DNA of 12,633 nucleotides from Pseudonocardia sp. (GCA_030453005.1 JAKDLE010000027.1:1-12633); one strand, 5' to 3'. Shown: positions 1 through 6,394, counted from the stretch's first letter. Translations and numbers: made by a program. Notes: generated by a model not told the origin, from the sequence alone.

Positions 1-606
1 TACTTCACCGCGGATCCGTCGACGCCGAGCCGGCCCGACACCGTCCGCCTGCACCTACCCGACCTCGACCTGACCCTGGCCACCGACGCCGGGGTCTTCT
101 CCGGCGGGCGCGTCGACCGCGGAACCCGGATCCTGCTGGAGCACGCCCCGATGCCGCCGCGCCGCGGCCCGCTGCTCGAGCTCGGGTGCGGCTACGGCCC
201 GATCGCGCTCACCCTCGCCGCGCGCCGCAGGCGGCTGCCGGTGTGGGCCGTCGACGTCAACGACCGGGCCCTGGCGCTGACCAGGGAGAACGCGGCGGAG
301 CACGGCAACGTCACCGTCGCGCGGCCCGAGGAGGTGCCCGCCGACGTCGCGTTCGCGGGCATCTACTCCAACCCGCCGATCCGCTCGGGCAAGGCGGTGT
401 TGCACGGGCTGATGCAGACGTGGCTGCCCCGGCTCGCGCCGCAGGGACGCGCGTACCTGGTGGTGCACAAGCACCTGGGGTCGGACTCGTTCGCGGCGTG
501 GCTGGACGCCTCGGGGTGGCCCACGACCAGATTGGTGTCCGTGCAGGGTTACCGAGTGCTGGAGGTGGGATGCAGCAGCTCGGAGGCACCGCCCTCAAGC
601 GGCTGA
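1..606 (+). CDS. RsmC-like class I SAM-dependent methyltransferase (5' end cut by window)
   Basis: Open from the first base in frame 1 to TGA at 604-606; 201 residues are visible and probably only a few N-terminal ones are missing. The start (YFTADPSTPSRP) and the segment LATDAGVFSGGRVDRGTR resemble the linker before the catalytic domain of RsmC-type 16S rRNA guanine-N2 methyltransferases. The SAM-binding motif I is LLELGCGYG (encoded from about 172), followed by the acidic motif II strand VWAVDVND. The base-flipping motif IV is SNPPIRSG (about 367-390), the NPP(Y/I) form used by N-methyltransferases acting on bases. The short size fits single-domain actinobacterial homologues rather than the two-domain E. 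coli enzyme. The exact rRNA or tRNA substrate cannot be read from sequence. The last 37 bp overlap the next gene, which is also an RNA methyltransferase, so the two are likely co-expressed. Confidence 0.85.
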   Translation, partial: YFTADPSTPSRPDTVRLHLPDLDLTLATDAGVFSGGRVDRGTRILLEHAPMPPRRGPLLELGCGYGPIALTLAARRRRLPVWAVDVNDRALALTRENAAEHGNVTVARPEEVPADVAFAGIYSNPPIRSGKAVLHGLMQTWLPRLAPQGRAYLVVHKHLGSDSFAAWLDASGWPTTRLVSVQGYRVLEVGCSSSEAPPSSG

Positions 607-1106
607 ACCGGACGTGGCGGCGCCGCGCGACCCTGCAGGTCGGGCTGATGCTGCAGGACGTGGAGAGCCCGTTCAACGTCGGCGCGATCGTGCGCTCGGC
701 CGCGGTGCTGGGTGTGGACCACCTCTACCTGATCGGGCGCTCCGCCGACCCGACCACGCCGAAGGCGCAGAAGCTGGCCATGGGCACCGACCGCTACCTG
801 CAGGTGCGCGGCTGCGCCACGATCCGCGAGGCCGTCGACGCCGCGCACGCCGACGGCTACCACGTCGTCGGGCTGGAGCTCACCGACACCTCGACGCCGC
901 TGCACGAGCTCGACCTGCGCCGCGACGTGTGCGTGGCCGTCGGCAACGAGGCCCGCGGCATGTCCCGCGAGATGATCGCCGCCTGCGACGCGCTCGGCTA
1001 CATCCCCCAGCTGGGCAAGGTCGGCTCGTTCAACGTGGCCGCCGCGGTGACGATCGCGGCGTACGAGGCGCGCCGCCAGGAGTGGGCGGATTCAGCCGCA
1101 GAGTAG
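570..1106 (+). CDS. TrmH/SpoU-family RNA 2'-O-ribose methyltransferase
   Basis: A 178-residue protein read from ATG 570. It has the three SPOUT/TrmH motifs in order: motif 1 NVGAIVR at residues 36-42, motif 2 VAVGNEARGMS with N126-E127, and motif 3 IPQLGKVGSFNVAAAV with S153-F154-N155. These form the knotted SAM site, and the motif 1 Arg and motif 3 Asn are key for 2'-O-methyl transfer in the family. The frame is open upstream to 186, but that part only shadows the preceding methyltransferase gene, and conserved sequence begins near residue 20 from ATG 570. GGAGGT at 561-566 lies unusually close to that ATG (3-nt spacer), so the exact start is somewhat uncertain. No N-terminal L30e-like substrate domain is present, so it is a minimal TrmH. 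The target (tRNA or rRNA) is not determinable. Confidence 0.88.
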   Translation: MQQLGGTALKRLNRTWRRRATLQVGLMLQDVESPFNVGAIVRSAAVLGVDHLYLIGRSADPTTPKAQKLAMGTDRYLQVRGCATIREAVDAAHADGYHVVGLELTDTSTPLHELDLRRDVCVAVGNEARGMSREMIAACDALGYIPQLGKVGSFNVAAAVTIAAYEARRQEWADSAAE

Positions 1107-1124
1107 CTGCAGTGCAGCTATTAT
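1104..1124 (+). promoter_or_regulatory. Palindromic operator and -10 of the vapBC-type operon
   Basis: TAGCTGCAGTGCAGCTA at 1104-1120 is a palindrome with 8-bp arms around one central base. It runs into TATTAT (1119-1124), a good -10 hexamer. Six bases later comes the antitoxin ATG at 1131, so the transcript would start at or beside the start codon, and no Shine-Dalgarno sequence is present. This layout fits a leaderless mRNA autorepressed by the ribbon-helix-helix antitoxin, as is usual for VapBC/FitAB modules. No convincing -35 was found. The palindrome is seen directly; its operator role is inferred. Confidence 0.55.
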
Positions 1125-1130
1125 GACTGC

Positions 1131-1373
1131 ATGGCTGCCATCACGATCCGCAACGTTCCTGATCGGGTCCGAGACGAGCTTGCCGCGCGCGCCGCCCGCA
1201 GTGGGCGGTCACTGCAGGAGTACCTGCTCGGCGAGTTGGTGCGGGCCGCCGAGAAGCCGAGTATGGACGACTGGCTGGCCCAGGCCAGGGCCGACGCTGC
1301 GGTATCCGGATCGACGGTGACCACAGCGGACATCCTCAGCGACCTCGACCAGATGCGCGGTCGCGACGCGTGA
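1131..1373 (+). CDS. vapB: FitA/VapB-type ribbon-helix-helix antitoxin
   Basis: An 80-residue protein. The N-terminus MAAITIRNVPDRVRDELAAR continues as a single beta strand and two helices (through LQEYLLGELVRAA), the fold of FitA/Arc-type ribbon-helix-helix DNA-binding antitoxins. The strand TIRNV would enter the DNA major groove as a dimer. Residues about 41-80 (KPSMDDWLAQAR onward, ending DLDQMRGRDA) are the likely toxin-binding tail that fills the PIN active site. The start ATG 1131 is preceded by a -10-like TATTAT and no ribosome binding site, suggesting leaderless translation. It overlaps the toxin start by 4 bp (GTGA), the usual coupling of antitoxin and toxin. An earlier ATG at 1123 is in another frame and encodes nothing recognisable. 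Confidence 0.87.
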   Translation: MAAITIRNVPDRVRDELAARAARSGRSLQEYLLGELVRAAEKPSMDDWLAQARADAAVSGSTVTTADILSDLDQMRGRDA

Positions 1374-1774
1374 CGGACCTCGTGGTCGACGCGTCGGCGG
1401 TGGTCGCCGTCCTGACGGACCCCGGCGCGCCGGCCGAGTGGATCGCCTCGACCATGCGCGGCGTCGACATCGCGGCGCCCGCCGTCATGCCCTTCGAGGT
1501 AGGCGGGGTCGTCCGCCGCCGTGCGAGGTCCGGGCAGCTCCACAGCGCGGCAGCGGCGCTCGCCCACCGCCGTCTGCGTGCCATGAGCCTCGACCTGTGG
1601 CCGCACTCAGCACTCGCACAACGGGCCTGGGACCTCCGCGACAACGTCACCTACACCGACGCCTGCTTCGTGGCACTCGCCGAGCTGCTCGACGCACCGC
1701 TGCTCACGCTCGATCTCCGGCTGACCAGGACCCCCGGTCTGCGCTGCGAGTTCCTGACCCCCCCGCTCGGATGA
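1370..1774 (+). CDS. vapC: VapC-type PIN-domain ribonuclease toxin
   Basis: A 134-residue single PIN domain starting at GTG 1370, which overlaps the antitoxin stop. All four acidic metal-binding positions of PIN nucleases are present: D7 in LVVDASAVV, E43 in PFEVGGVV, D97 in TYTDACFVAL and D115 in LTLDLRL. The toxin is therefore predicted to be catalytically intact. VapC toxins are Mg2+/Mn2+-dependent endoribonucleases that typically cut tRNA or rRNA when released from the antitoxin; the target of this one cannot be inferred. Size and gene order (antitoxin first) are standard for VapBC. The gene ends 54 bp before the converging recO end, and no clear terminator is visible between them. Confidence 0.9.
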   Translation: MTDLVVDASAVVAVLTDPGAPAEWIASTMRGVDIAAPAVMPFEVGGVVRRRARSGQLHSAAAALAHRRLRAMSLDLWPHSALAQRAWDLRDNVTYTDACFVALAELLDAPLLTLDLRLTRTPGLRCEFLTPPLG

Positions 1775-1828
1775 ACGGGGTGTGGAGGTGCGGAACCTCG
1801 ACGATGCGCGTGGACCGGTGCCCGCTGG

Positions 1829-2587
1829 TCACCCTCGACCGTTGGCCGCCGTGGCCGCCCGGCGCTCCACGAACGGCAGCGAGCGCAGCTGCCGCTCCAG
1901 GTGCCACTGCAGGTGCGCAGCCACCAGGCCGCTGGTGTCGCGTCGGGTGGCGGGGCCCGCGGCGTCGGCGGTGTCCCAGTCGCCGTGCAACAGGGCGTCG
2001 AGCAGGCCGTAGGTCTCCGGCGACGGCGCGACCGAGCCGGGCGGACGGCAGCGCGCGCACACGGCCCCGCCCGCCGCGATGTTGAACGCGGCGTGCGGCC
2101 CGGGTTCGGCGCAGCGCGCACACTCGGTGATCGCCGGGGCCCAACCGGCGGAGGTCATCGCGCGCAGGAAGAACGCGTCGAGCACCAGGGACGCGTCGCG
2201 CTCCCGACCCGACAGGGCCCGGATCGCGCCCACCAGCAGCAGGTACACCCGCATCGCCGGCTCGCCCTCCTCGGACACGAGACGGTCGGCGGTCTCCAGG
2301 ATCGCGCAGCCCGCCGTGTACCGAGAGTAGTCGGCGATGATGCCACCGCCGAACGCGTCGACGGTCTGCGCCTGGGTGACCACGTCCAAGGATCGACCGG
2401 AGTAGCACTGCACGTCGACGTGGTTGAACGGCTCCAGCCGCGCCCCCCAGCGCGATCGCGTGCGCCGCACCCCCTTCGCGACGGCCCGGATCTTGCCGTG
2501 GCGGCGGGTGAGCATCGTGACGATCCGGTCGGCCTCGCCGAGCTTCTGCACCCGCAGCACCATCCCGATGTCGCGGTACAGGGCCAT
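1829..2587 (-). CDS. recO: DNA repair protein RecO
   Basis: A 252-residue protein read from ATG 2587. The N-terminus MALYRDIGMVLRVQKLGEAD followed by VTMLTRRHGKIRAVAKGVRR is the RecO OB-fold that binds single-stranded DNA. The C-terminal helical part carries a zinc site of two CxxC pairs (C156/C159 and C177/C180, in TECARC and VCARC), seen in many RecO proteins. RecO works with RecR to load RecA at gaps coated with SSB in the RecFOR pathway, and anneals complementary strands. The frame stays open upstream to 2890, but that extension lacks RecO-like sequence and overlaps the divergent gene. No Shine-Dalgarno sequence precedes ATG 2587; a -10-like TAGTCT ends 7 bp before it, so the mRNA may be leaderless. 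Length is normal for the family. Confidence 0.95.
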   Translation of the reverse strand: MALYRDIGMVLRVQKLGEADRIVTMLTRRHGKIRAVAKGVRRTRSRWGARLEPFNHVDVQCYSGRSLDVVTQAQTVDAFGGGIIADYSRYTAGCAILETADRLVSEEGEPAMRVYLLLVGAIRALSGRERDASLVLDAFFLRAMTSAGWAPAITECARCAEPGPHAAFNIAAGGAVCARCRPPGSVAPSPETYGLLDALLHGDWDTADAAGPATRRDTSGLVAAHLQWHLERQLRSLPFVERRAATAANGRG

Positions 2588-2593
2588 ACCGCA

Positions 2594-2600
2594 CAGACTA
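2594..2600. promoter_or_regulatory. Overlapping divergent -10 elements between recO and the HugZ-like gene
   Basis: The two start codons (recO ATG 2587 minus, HugZ-like GTG 2607 plus) are separated by only 19 bp. The 7-bp core CAGACTA reads TAGTCT on the minus strand (2600-2595) and CAGACT on the plus strand (2594-2599). Each hexamer fits the TAnnnT or nAnnnT pattern of sigma-70-type -10 boxes. Each ends exactly 7 bp before its start codon, giving leaderless transcripts in both directions. Neither gene has a ribosome binding site. This is inferred from spacing and symmetry only. Confidence 0.4.
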
Positions 2601-2606
2601 GGCGCT

Positions 2607-3332
2607 GTGCAGACTGATGCTGGGCACCCAGACGACGCCGAACGCTCCCGCACCCTGGTCACGGCTGCACGCGGCGGGATGCTCGCCACGCTCGGCGCGG
2701 CCGGATTCCCCTTCGGCTCGGTCGTCGCCCACGCGGTCGACGCGACGGGGCGGCCGGTGCTGCTGCTCTCCGACCTCGCCGAGCACAGCCGCAACCTCGC
2801 CGCCGACGCCCGGGCGTCGCTGCTCGTCACCGAGGACGGGACGGGCGACCCACTGGACCGGGGCCGGGTCACCCTCGTCGGCGAGATCACGCAACCGCCC
2901 GAGGACGAGCGGGCCGGGGCCCTGGAGGTCTACCGCGGCCTGCACGGCGGCGCGCTGGGCACCGACCACGGGTTCCGGATCTACCGGCTGGAGGTCGGCG
3001 CCGTGCGCTTCGTCGGCGGCTTCGCGCGGATGAGCTGGGTCGACGCCGACGGGTACGCAGGCGCCGAGCCTGATCCGCTGCTCCCCCACGTCGCCCGCAT
3101 CGTCGAGCACATGAACGACGACCACTCCGACGCGCTGGTCACGTTCTGCCGCGTGTACGGCGACCGCCCGGAGACGACGGCGGCGGAGATGACCGGGGTG
3201 GACCGCTACGGGTTCACCGTGGCCGCGGGCGGAGAGACGCTGCGCCTGGCGTTCCCGAGCCGTGTCGACACCCCCGACGAGGTGCGCGCCGCGATGGTCG
3301 AGCTCGTCCGGGAGGCCCGGTCGGCGAGCTGA
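2607..3332 (+). CDS. HugZ-like split-barrel (pyridoxamine oxidase-fold) protein with DUF2470 domain
   Basis: A 241-residue protein from GTG 2607. Residues about 12-130 form a PNPOx-like split barrel: TLVTAARGGMLATL, then GFPFGSVVAHAVDATG and a strand segment RPVLLLSDLAEHSRNLAAD, with DRGRVTLVGEI after it. The C-terminal part is a DUF2470-type domain with the hallmark HMNDDH at residues 168-173, followed by ALVTFC and a final helix DEVRAAMVELVREA. This two-domain layout is that of HugZ/HutZ heme-utilisation proteins and of related flavin- or F420-binding oxidoreductases. In actinomycetes the ligand is often unknown, so heme degradation is only one possibility. The frame is open back to 2424, but that part lies antisense within recO. 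GTG 2607 is preferred because homology-like sequence starts directly after it and a -10-like box lies 7 bp upstream. No heme transport genes are nearby. Confidence 0.82.
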   Translation: MQTDAGHPDDAERSRTLVTAARGGMLATLGAAGFPFGSVVAHAVDATGRPVLLLSDLAEHSRNLAADARASLLVTEDGTGDPLDRGRVTLVGEITQPPEDERAGALEVYRGLHGGALGTDHGFRIYRLEVGAVRFVGGFARMSWVDADGYAGAEPDPLLPHVARIVEHMNDDHSDALVTFCRVYGDRPETTAAEMTGVDRYGFTVAAGGETLRLAFPSRVDTPDEVRAAMVELVREARSAS

Positions 3333-3371
3333 ACACCGCCTTCCTGTCGTCAGACGGAGGGACCTCACGTT

Positions 3372-3837
3372 GTCAGCTACCGTAGGTTGTCAGTCGGCCA
3401 CGTCGACCGGCGGATCTCCGCGTCCGTCGCCTCCGCGCTGGAGTGGAGCCCCGTCGTGGCGATCACCGGCGCCCGCACCGCGGGGAGGAGCACCCTCGCG
3501 CGCGGCTTGACCGAACTCCACGGAGGGTCGTTCGTCGACCTCGACGCCCCCGAGGTGCGCGCCCTGACCCTGCAGTAGGGCGTCCCGCCCACATCATTTC
3601 CGCACCGCCGACGGCGTCGAGGTCGACATGGTGCTGGAGGCCGCCGACGGCAGGGTGGCCGCCATCGAGGTGAAGGCGGCACCCGGTCTCCCTGCGGGAT
3701 CCACGAGGGGCCTCGCCTACCTACGCGACCGCCTCGGGGACCGCTTCGTGGCGGGGCTGGTCCTCAACACGGGCGACGACGCGCAGCGCATCGGCGATCG
3801 TCTGCAGGTGGCTCCGGTTCGATCGCTCTGGTCCTGA
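3372..3837 (+). pseudogene. Remnant of a DUF4143-type AAA ATP-binding protein
   Basis: Two pieces of one gene family lie side by side in different frames. The first (frame 3, about 3372-3578) reads VSYRRLSVGHVDRRI and then SPVVAITGARTAGRSTLARGL. This is the N-terminus and Walker A region of DUF4143 ATPases, though the P-loop is GARTAGRST with Arg where the invariant Lys normally stands. It ends at TAG 3576-3578. The second (frame 1, about 3592-3837) reads HHFRTADGVEVDMVLEAADG, then AAIEVKAAPGL and ends near DRLQVAPVRSLWS, matching the C-terminal nuclease-like region (E-V-D ... E-V-K) of the same family. Full members are roughly 400 residues, so some 250-300 residues from the middle are missing. 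SD-like GGAGG (3356-3360) leads to a TTG at 3370 that is out of frame with the body. Dead gene by deletion, frameshift and P-loop loss. Confidence 0.75.
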
Positions 3838-3855
3838 CCCCATCCGGCACATGCG

Positions 3856-4785
3856 TCAGAAGCCCAGCTTGCGCAGCTGACGGGGGTCGCGCTGCCAGTC
3901 CTTGGCGATCTTCACGTGCAGGTCGAGGAACACCTTCGTGCCCAGCAGCGCTTCGATCTGCCGCCGCGAGTCGGTGCCCACCTGCCGCAGCCGCTCCCCG
4001 CCCCTCCCGATCACGATGCCCTTCTGGCTGGAGCGCTCGACGTAGATGTTGGCCATGATGTTCAGCATGGGCGGCGCCTTCTCATGGCGGCCCTCGCGCG
4101 GCGCCATCTCCTCGATGACGACGGCGATCGAGTGCGGCAACTCGTCGCGCACGCCCTCCAGGGCGGCCTCGCGGATGAGCTCGGCGACCAGTATCTCCTC
4201 GGGCTCGTCGGTGAGGTCGCCGTCGGGGTAGAGCGGCGACCCCTCCGGCAGGCGGGCGACGAGCAGGTCGGCGATCAAGCCCACCTGGAACCCGTCGACG
4301 GCCGAGCAGGGCACGACCTCGGCGAAGTCGATGTCCAGCGCCGTCAGCTCGGTGAGCCGGGCGACGATCTGCTCGGGCTCCGCGAGGTCGGTCTTGGTGA
4401 CCACGCCGATCACCGGGGTGCGCCCGGCGACGTTGCGCAGCTCGCCTGTGATGAACTCGTCGCCGCGCCCGACGGGCACGTCGGCAGGCACGCAGAAGCC
4501 GATCACGTCGACCTCGGCCCACGTCTCGCGGACGACGTCGTTGAGCCGGCTGCCGAGCAGCGTGCGCGGCTTGTGCAGACCCGGGGTGTCGATCACGATC
4601 AGCTGCGCGTCGGGGCGGTGCAGGATGCCGCGGATGGCGTGCCGGGTGGTCTGCGGCCTGCTCGAGGTGATCGCGATCTTGGATCCGATCAGCGCGTTCG
4701 TCAGCGTCGACTTGCCCGCGTTGGGTCGTCCGACGAAACAGGCGAACCCGGAGCGGTAGCCGTCGGGGACATCGGCGAAACTCAT
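3856..4785 (-). CDS. era: GTPase Era, ribosome assembly factor
   Basis: A 309-residue protein with the complete Era layout. The G domain has G1 GRPNAGKS (19-26), switch I with T46-T47, G3 DTPG (66-69), G4 TKTD (130-133) and G5 SAV (161-163). The C-terminal KH domain has the helix-turn GIVIGRGGERLRQVG (256-270), which binds the 3' end of 16S rRNA. Era checks late maturation of the 30S subunit and usually works near YbeY in the same pathway; ybeY is in this same cluster. The start ATG 4785 overlaps the lhgO stop (ATGA, 4 bp), so translation is probably coupled. Length and motifs are normal. It is the last gene of the cluster; no clear terminator is visible in the short space before the converging pseudogene. 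Confidence 0.98.
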   Translation of the reverse strand: MSFADVPDGYRSGFACFVGRPNAGKSTLTNALIGSKIAITSSRPQTTRHAIRGILHRPDAQLIVIDTPGLHKPRTLLGSRLNDVVRETWAEVDVIGFCVPADVPVGRGDEFITGELRNVAGRTPVIGVVTKTDLAEPEQIVARLTELTALDIDFAEVVPCSAVDGFQVGLIADLLVARLPEGSPLYPDGDLTDEPEEILVAELIREAALEGVRDELPHSIAVVIEEMAPREGRHEKAPPMLNIMANIYVERSSQKGIVIGRGGERLRQVGTDSRRQIEALLGTKVFLDLHVKIAKDWQRDPRQLRKLGF

Positions 4786-6026
4786 GCCGGCTCCAGCGGC
4801 GCGATCCGCTCGCCCGTGAGGCGCTCCAGGATCTCGCGGCCGATCGGCAGCGCCGCGGTGGCGGCGGGCGAGGGGGCGTTGAGCACGTGGAGCACGGATC
4901 CGGGGCCTCCTGTGCCCTCGAGATTCGGCTGGTCCACGAACAGGAAGTCGTCCACGAGCGTGCCATCGGGCTTGACGGCCTGCGCACGCACACCGGCGCC
5001 CGCGGGGGAGAGATCGGAGGCCTCGACACCCGGGAGCATCCGCTGCACCTGCTTGACCATCGCCTTACGCGACAGCGACCGGTGCATCTCACCGAAGCCG
5101 TAGCGCCAGTGCGTGCGGGCGATCCGCAGCATGCCGGGGTAGGCGAGCGTGGAGAGGAACTCGCGCGGCTTGACCGTGCCCCAGGTGTAGCCCTCGCGGG
5201 CCAGGGCCAGCACCGCGTTGGGTCCGGCGTGGACGTGGCCGTCGACGCCGCGGGTGGCGTGCACACCCAGGAACGGGAACGCGGGGTCGGGCACCGGGTA
5301 GATCAGGCCCCGGACCAGCGACGCCGCCTTGTCGGAGAACCCGGAGTACTCGCCGCGGAACGGGATGATGCGGATGCCGGGGTCGGCGCCCGAGGCGGTG
5401 GCGAGCTCGTCGCAGCGCAGGCCCGCGCACACGACGACCTGCTTACCGAGCAGGTCACCGAGTTCGGTGCGGACCACGACGTCGGCGCCCCGGCGCACGA
5501 CCTGGCGGACCGCGCGGCCGAGGTGGATCTCCCCGCCCGCCTTCTCCACGAGCTCGCCGAGCTTCTCGGCGATCGAGCGGTAGTCGCACACCCCGGTGGA
5601 CGGCACGTGCAGCGCCGCGATGCCGCGCACGTGCGGTTCGTGCTCCCGCATGCCTGCCTCGTCGAGGCGGTGCACCTCGACGCCGTTGGCCTTCCCGCGG
5701 CGGACGAGCTCCGCCATGCGCGGCAGCTCGTCTGGCTCGGTGGCCACCACGAGCTTGCCGCAGACGTCGTGGGGCAGGTCGTGCTCCCGGCAGAACGCGA
5801 CGGTCTCCGCGCATCCGGCCACGGCCAACCGCGCCTTGAGACCGCCGGGGGCGTAGTAGAGACCGGAGTGGATCACGTTGGAGTTGTTGCCGGTCTGGTG
5901 CTCGGCGAGGCGCTGCTCGCGCTCCACCACCGCGACGGAGCGACCGGTGCGGGCCACCGCGTGCGCGGTGGCCAGGCCGACGATCCCGCCGCCGACCACG
6001 ACGACGTCGAAGGAGGGAGTGTTCAC
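4782..6026 (-). CDS. lhgO: L-2-hydroxyglutarate oxidase/dehydrogenase, FAD-dependent (LhgO/YgaF family)
   Basis: A 414-residue FAD-dependent oxidoreductase of the DAO fold. The N-terminal Rossmann motif is VVVVGGGIVGLATAHAVAR (about residues 8-26), followed by VAVVERE, which binds the FAD ribose. The family signature TGNNSNVIHSGLYYAPG (about 45-61) and GHVHAGPNAVLALAREGY near residue 260 mark the L-2-hydroxyglutarate oxidase group, which converts L-2-hydroxyglutarate to 2-oxoglutarate and passes electrons to the respiratory chain. The C-terminus has GTGGPGSVLHVLNAPSPAAT, the second FAD-contacting segment. It starts at GTG 6026, overlapping the stop of the upstream gene by 4 bp (GTGA), and its stop overlaps era by 4 bp. 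This metabolic enzyme therefore sits inside the ribosome-biology operon. Related glycerol-3-phosphate or amino-acid oxidases are less likely given the signature. Confidence 0.9.
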   Translation of the reverse strand: MNTPSFDVVVVGGGIVGLATAHAVARTGRSVAVVEREQRLAEHQTGNNSNVIHSGLYYAPGGLKARLAVAGCAETVAFCREHDLPHDVCGKLVVATEPDELPRMAELVRRGKANGVEVHRLDEAGMREHEPHVRGIAALHVPSTGVCDYRSIAEKLGELVEKAGGEIHLGRAVRQVVRRGADVVVRTELGDLLGKQVVVCAGLRCDELATASGADPGIRIIPFRGEYSGFSDKAASLVRGLIYPVPDPAFPFLGVHATRGVDGHVHAGPNAVLALAREGYTWGTVKPREFLSTLAYPGMLRIARTHWRYGFGEMHRSLSRKAMVKQVQRMLPGVEASDLSPAGAGVRAQAVKPDGTLVDDFLFVDQPNLEGTGGPGSVLHVLNAPSPAATAALPIGREILERLTGERIAPLEPA

Positions 6027-6394
6027 GAGACGGTCTCCACGACGGCACCGGAGATGTCGGCACGCAGCACGTGCGCGGTGGGCGCGAGGTCGCGGACGGC
6101 CGCCACCGAGGCGTCGTCGACGCCTGCGGCCGCGGTGACGACGACCGCCGCCTCCAGCCCCGGCGCGCCACTGGACACCGCGGCGGCCACAGCCGCCTGC
6201 AACGCCGTGAGCTGCAACGACGGCAGCGCGACGGTGGCGGCGGCGTAGGTGCGGCCGTCGGTGTCGCGCACCGCGGCACCCTCGGCCGAACCGGTGCGGG
6301 CGCGCGCCGAGCGGGCGAGCGTCACAATCTTGCCGTCCTCGGGGTCGAGCCCAGTCTCAGGATCGAGCACAGTCTCAGGATCGAGCTCGGACAT
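6023..6394 (-). CDS. Cytidine deaminase-like protein lacking catalytic residues (Rv2365c-position gene)
   Basis: A 123-residue protein from ATG 6394. After a repetitive acidic N-terminus, residues about 22-123 follow the order of a small cytidine deaminase fold: ARSARARTGSAEGAAVRDTDGRTYAAATV, ALQAAVAAAVSSG, then a strand EAAVVVTAA and the tail DLAPTAHVLRADISG. However, the position where HAE or CAE should supply a zinc ligand and the catalytic Glu reads T63-A64-L65. The PCxxC helix is replaced by DDASVAAV near 93-100. The whole protein has no cysteine and one histidine (H108), so it cannot bind the catalytic zinc in the usual way. The start overlaps the corC-like gene by 20 bp and has a perfect AGGAGG at 6406-6401 with a 6-nt spacer. 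A small uncharacterised protein holds the same place before era in Mycobacterium. Function unknown; the deaminase fold is inferred by eye. Confidence 0.75.
   Translation of the reverse strand: MSELDPETVLDPETGLDPEDGKIVTLARSARARTGSAEGAAVRDTDGRTYAAATVALPSLQLTALQAAVAAAVSSGAPGLEAAVVVTAAAGVDDASVAAVRDLAPTAHVLRADISGAVVETVS
6352..6387. repeat. 18-bp tandem repeat (two copies plus a diverged third) at the corC-like / deaminase-like overlap
   Basis: Copies at 6352-6369 and 6370-6387 (CAGTCTCAGGATCGAGCA, the second ending in T) differ at one base. A third, diverged copy (12 of 18 matches) lies at 6334-6351. On the minus strand they encode [17 protein letters not shown] at the start of the deaminase-like protein. 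The TGA of the corC-like gene (6377-6375) falls within the middle copy. This looks like a slippage expansion that lengthened the N-terminus. Confidence 0.85.

Noticed and set aside
186..569. N-terminal extension of the TrmH-like protein
   Set aside because: This part is the frame-shifted shadow of the RsmC-like gene; conserved TrmH sequence begins only after 570.
1785..1799. Small hairpin GAGGT-GCGGA-ACCTC between vapC and recO
   Set aside because: Only 5 bp stem and no T-tract; not enough for a terminator call.
2588..2890. N-terminal extension of RecO
   Set aside because: RecO proteins begin at MALYRD-like sequence; the extension overlaps the divergent gene and is low-complexity.
3347..3393. 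Repeated (T/C)GTCAG words before the DUF4143 remnant
   Set aside because: Seven-base words at uneven spacing (23 and 17 bp); no support for an operator or attachment site.
4887..6248. 453-residue plus-strand open frame opposite lhgO
   Set aside because: No family motifs, antisense to the clear LhgO signature.
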